From: Cyanobacteria bacterium MH1_Bin12
GTDB taxonomy: Bacteria; Cyanobacteriota; Cyanobacteriia; Cyanobacteriales; Cyanobacteriaceae
Reading direction: 5' to 3'
NCBI GenBank assembly: GCA_011088145.1
Contig: JAALKG010000008.1
Span: 1-37,940, forward strand
DNA: 37,940 nt
The notes under the pieces are model-generated. The model made no database searches. It saw only the letters and a program-made list of their open reading frames with translations, and was not told the origin of the DNA. The position numbers and the translations under genes are program-made. Below, in pieces: positions 35,463 to 37,940 of the stretch (position 1 is the first letter of the stretch; each line of letters begins with the position of its first letter).

Positions 35463-35650
35463 TATTAAATATGAATATAATCCAATGTAAAGTTCGTCAT
35501 TTTAATAATGAACTTCTATAAAAATAAAATATTAAGGCATATTATTAATTAAGAAAATTGAGATTTAATTCGTTCTATTTTCTTTTCAAACAAACTAAAT
35601 TGGAGGATTTTTTGTATAGAACAAGGAGAGTGACAATATGAAAATTTCAG

Positions 35651-37156
35651 TTATTCCTCGTCCATATCCGTCTGATTTTGATTATTAGGAATAGCTAAAA
35701 CGATCGCTTCTATGACTTTACCCACACTAATAATCTCTAAACCTAAGTCAGTGGGATAGGTTTGACCTTTAGGAACGATCGCACGTTTAAACCCTAATTT
35801 AGCAGCTTCCTTTAATCTTAATTCCATTTGCGACACTAACCGAACTTGACCACCTAAACCAATTTCTCCAATTAACACTGTGCGAGGATCAACTATTCTA
35901 TCCCTAAAACTCGCTACCAGTGCGATCGCTATTCCCAAATCGGCAGCAGGTTCTGCTACCCCTAAACCACCAGCAGAAGCCAGATAAGCATCTAATTTGG
36001 ACAGAGGAATACCCACTCGTTTTTCTAAAACTGCTAAGATTTGTTGTAATCTGTTGTAATCTACTCCTGTGGTAGAGCGTCGAGGAGAAGTGTAACTAGT
36101 GGGGCTAACTAAGGCTTGTAATTCAACGACTAAAGAACGTGTTCCTTCACAAGAAACAATGGTGGCAGTACCGGGGGCTTGTTCTTCTCGGCTACTCATA
36201 AAAATTTCTGAAGGGTTAGTAACTTCATCCAAACCATGATCTACCATCTCAAAAATACCGATTTCATGGGTTGCACCAAAACGATTTTTGACAGATCTTA
36301 ATAATCGATGGGAAGCATAGCGATCGCCTTCAAAGTATAATACAGTATCGACTAAATGTTCTAAAACTCTAGGTCCTGCGATCGCACCTTCTTTGGTAAC
36401 ATGACCAACAATGAATAATGTAATACTATATCTTTTGGCTACCTGCATTAAAGCTGAAGTGCATTCTCTAACTTGTGAAACTGAACCTGGGGCAGAACTA
36501 AGAGTAGCAAAATGGAGAGTTTGAATACTATCGATAATCGCCACCTGAGGCTTTAAAGATTCCAATTCCCGTAAAATTTCTTCCAAATCTGTTTCCGCTA
36601 AGATATACAAATTAGGCTCAGGAGGAGATTGCTTTTCTTCGGATTTTGCTTTTTTGCTTTTTTTCGGTTTTTCTTGTGATTGCCCTACACCCAAACGAGA
36701 AGCTCTCAATTTTATTTGTTGTCCCGATTCCTCCGCAGAAACGTAGAGAATACGAGGAAGACGAAGAGCTAATTGATTTGCGGTTTGTAACAACAAAGTT
36801 GATTTACCGATACCGGGGTCACCACCAATGAGAACTAATGAACCAGGTACAATACCACCGCCTAAAACTCGATCTAATTCTTGATAGCCAGAATTGAATC
36901 TTGGTTGCTCTTGTTCGTGTATATCTGAAAATTTAACAGAAGTTCGAGGTTTGGCAGGAGTTGTATCACGATTATTATCTCTGGTATTAGATTGCCAACC
37001 ACCACGACTGAAATGACCATTACCGTTATTATTACTACTATTAACGATAACTTCTTCTAAGCTACCGTAAATATCACAACTAGGGCATTTACCAAACCAC
37101 TGAGAAGATTCTGAACCACAGGAGTTACAGATATAAACAGTTCTGGTTTTTGGCAT
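35651..37156 (-). CDS. radA: DNA repair protein RadA (Sms)
   Basis: RadA is a DnaB-like helicase that drives branch migration at recombination intermediates. The 501-residue protein has an N-terminal zinc finger (C10, C13, C24, C27: YICNSCG ... KCPSC), a RecA-like core with Walker A GGDPGIGKSTLLLQT, the RadA-specific KNRFG motif (VKNRFGATHEIG) and a C-terminal Lon-protease-like domain (GVAEPAADLGIAIALVASF). A Lys/Glu-rich insert (KPKKSKKAKSEEKQ) after residue 160 is slightly unusual. It starts 159 bases from the IS-like element on its right. Confidence 0.96.
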   Translation of the reverse strand: MPKTRTVYICNSCGSESSQWFGKCPSCDIYGSLEEVIVNSSNNNGNGHFSRGGWQSNTRDNNRDTTPAKPRTSVKFSDIHEQEQPRFNSGYQELDRVLGGGIVPGSLVLIGGDPGIGKSTLLLQTANQLALRLPRILYVSAEESGQQIKLRASRLGVGQSQEKPKKSKKAKSEEKQSPPEPNLYILAETDLEEILRELESLKPQVAIIDSIQTLHFATLSSAPGSVSQVRECTSALMQVAKRYSITLFIVGHVTKEGAIAGPRVLEHLVDTVLYFEGDRYASHRLLRSVKNRFGATHEIGIFEMVDHGLDEVTNPSEIFMSSREEQAPGTATIVSCEGTRSLVVELQALVSPTSYTSPRRSTTGVDYNRLQQILAVLEKRVGIPLSKLDAYLASAGGLGVAEPAADLGIAIALVASFRDRIVDPRTVLIGEIGLGGQVRLVSQMELRLKEAAKLGFKRAIVPKGQTYPTDLGLEIISVGKVIEAIVLAIPNNQNQTDMDEE

Positions 37157-37200
37157 AGGTTTGGTCGTCCTTATTATTTGGTGACTACCTCACAATGTTA

Positions 37201-37314
37201 TCAAAAAATTCTTTTTTTTTGATTAAATAATGCCAATTCTAACAAATCAAAGCGAATTTCAAAGTTTCCGTGAGCAGTTATATAACCAATTTGAGCATCG
37301 AGCTGACAGTGCCA
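37201..37314 (-). pseudogene. C-terminal piece of a gene interrupted by the IS-like element
   Basis: On the minus strand, directly next to the element's left end, the frame reads WHCQLDAQIGYITAHGNFEI, then RFDLLELALFNQKKRIF and stop. It looks coding (balanced, protein-like) but I do not recognise the family. A possible upstream half is at 37834-37906. Confidence 0.4.
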
Positions 37315-37315
37315 T

Positions 37316-37833
37316 CAGGGCTTTCTCATAAAAATTGGATCCCCTTTTGGGGTAGGATAGCAGGTTGCCTCATTCACGATTACAAATCTCGCTATCCCTT
37401 ACTCAGATGACATAAATGGAGACCTTACAACTTGATTCAGCTCAAACGAACCTATTGATCTGTGCCCTGAAAGAAAAGCTGCCTGATCCACGTGACAATC
37501 GTGGCAAAAGACATAACTTGGCCTTCATTATCTGCGCTGTCGTGATTGCCATCATGGCTGGACGTGCCACCACATCGAGGATTTTCCGCTTGATCCGCAA
37601 TCGCATTGATTGGTTGGCTCAAATCACCGGAATTGTCGATGCCACACCGATTTCCCGAGCTCATTTACCTCGGCTGCTGGCTCAGGTGATGGCGGGTCTG
37701 CGTACCCTAGCAATGCAGGTGTTTCGCCAGGCTAAAATTCCCAATATGATGGCGGCACTAGATAATTTTTGCGACAGCAATAAGCTGTTGGGGGAATTCT
37801 TGAAAAGGGTAGGATTTTTATGAGAAAGCCCTG
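37316..37833. mobile_element. 518-bp ISAs1-like deletion derivative with 20-bp terminal inverted repeats
   Basis: Perfect inverted repeats CAGGGCTTTCTCATAAAAAT lie at 37316-37335 and 37814-37833, each followed inward by C/T-rich matches (CCCCTTTT / CCCTTTT). Between them is only the N-terminal part of a transposase. The element is clearly GC-richer than the surrounding genome, pointing to an outside origin. Flanking sequences show no clear target duplication. Confidence 0.85.
37416..37823 (+). pseudogene. truncated ISAs1-family transposase
   Basis: The 135-residue frame starts METLQLDSAQTNLLICALKE and shows the ISAs1 N-terminal associated domain: LPDPRDNRGKRHNLAFIICA, VVIAIMAGRATTSRIFRLIR, then PISRAHLPRLLAQV. 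Complete ISAs1 transposases are about 350-400 residues; the DDE catalytic core is missing, and the frame runs straight into the right terminal repeat (EFLKRVGFL). It cannot move itself but may be moved by a full copy. Confidence 0.85.
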
Positions 37834-37906
37834 CTAAATCCCACAAGGCTTCTCGTTCCAAATCATTGGCTGCTGTTAAACTAATAGGGAGTATCCCACT
37901 TTTGCA
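37834..37906 (-). pseudogene. possible upstream piece of the interrupted gene
   Basis: Right of the element the minus strand reads ILPISLTAANDLEREALWDL up to the insertion point. It has no start and meets TAG at 37907-37909. It has protein-like composition and may be the part preceding the piece at 37201-37314, though the phases do not join directly. Confidence 0.3.
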
Positions 37907-37940
37907 CTAAGCACAAATACTCAATTTAATCTGACTATTT

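Overview
The window comes from a low-GC, phycobilisome-bearing cyanobacterium. It carries photosystem II genes (psbN, psbH), photosystem I psaK, phycobilisome linkers and lyases (cpcE, cpcF, cpcL, cpeR), a CO2-hydration subunit (CupA/CupB family), ferredoxin-thioredoxin reductase and pipX-pipY. The HIP1 octamer GCGATCGC recurs throughout. CpeR and a CpcL rod linker suggest a phycoerythrin-making strain, perhaps a unicellular Geminocystis/Cyanobacterium-like genus, but the genus is inference. I saw no tRNA, rRNA or CRISPR array.

Layout. 1-890 is a decayed junction: a 5'-truncated plsY, a transposase tail, and a [2Fe-2S] ferredoxin-like pseudogene with three lesions. 1155-10289 is mostly housekeeping: a secreted cysteine-containing protein, typA, a candidate MITE, phhB, ftrC, psbN/psbH, tatA, a GpsA-like dehydrogenase, a sensor kinase and fetB. 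10416-13225 is a destroyed signalling locus: a response regulator-GGDEF-EAL gene with a large internal deletion, the last part of a hybrid kinase, and an ISAzo13-family transposase that is itself frame-broken. 13416-14850 holds an orphan gene that may be plasmid- or phage-derived and a small unknown ORF. 14858-21851 has adhC, a divergent thymidylate kinase, an FAD oxidoreductase split by one in-frame TGA, and smc.

22580-28535 is the most distinctive block. A CpcD-domain rod linker, cpeR, a second rod linker with an unusual C-terminal duplicated helix, and cpcL (rod linker with a C-terminal membrane anchor) lie on the plus strand. A CpcD-domain protein with a strongly basic tail and the phycocyanin lyase genes cpcE-cpcF lie on the minus strand. 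The set resembles the cpeC-cpcG2-cpeR group controlled by CcaS/CcaR in Nostoc punctiforme, but order and content differ. It looks like a regulated kit for building rod-shaped, membrane-anchored antennae that feed photosystem I; psaK follows at 29280.

29669-37940 holds a frameshifted pentapeptide-repeat gene, the CO2-hydration gene, a glycine-zipper membrane protein, upp, aroQ with an unlisted 46-residue ORF upstream, pipX-pipY (1-nt overlap), a DUF4278 protein and radA. The right edge has a 518-bp internally deleted ISAs1-type element with perfect 20-bp terminal inverted repeats, apparently sitting inside a broken gene. Intergenic regions also carry several arrays of degenerate 7-bp tandem repeats.
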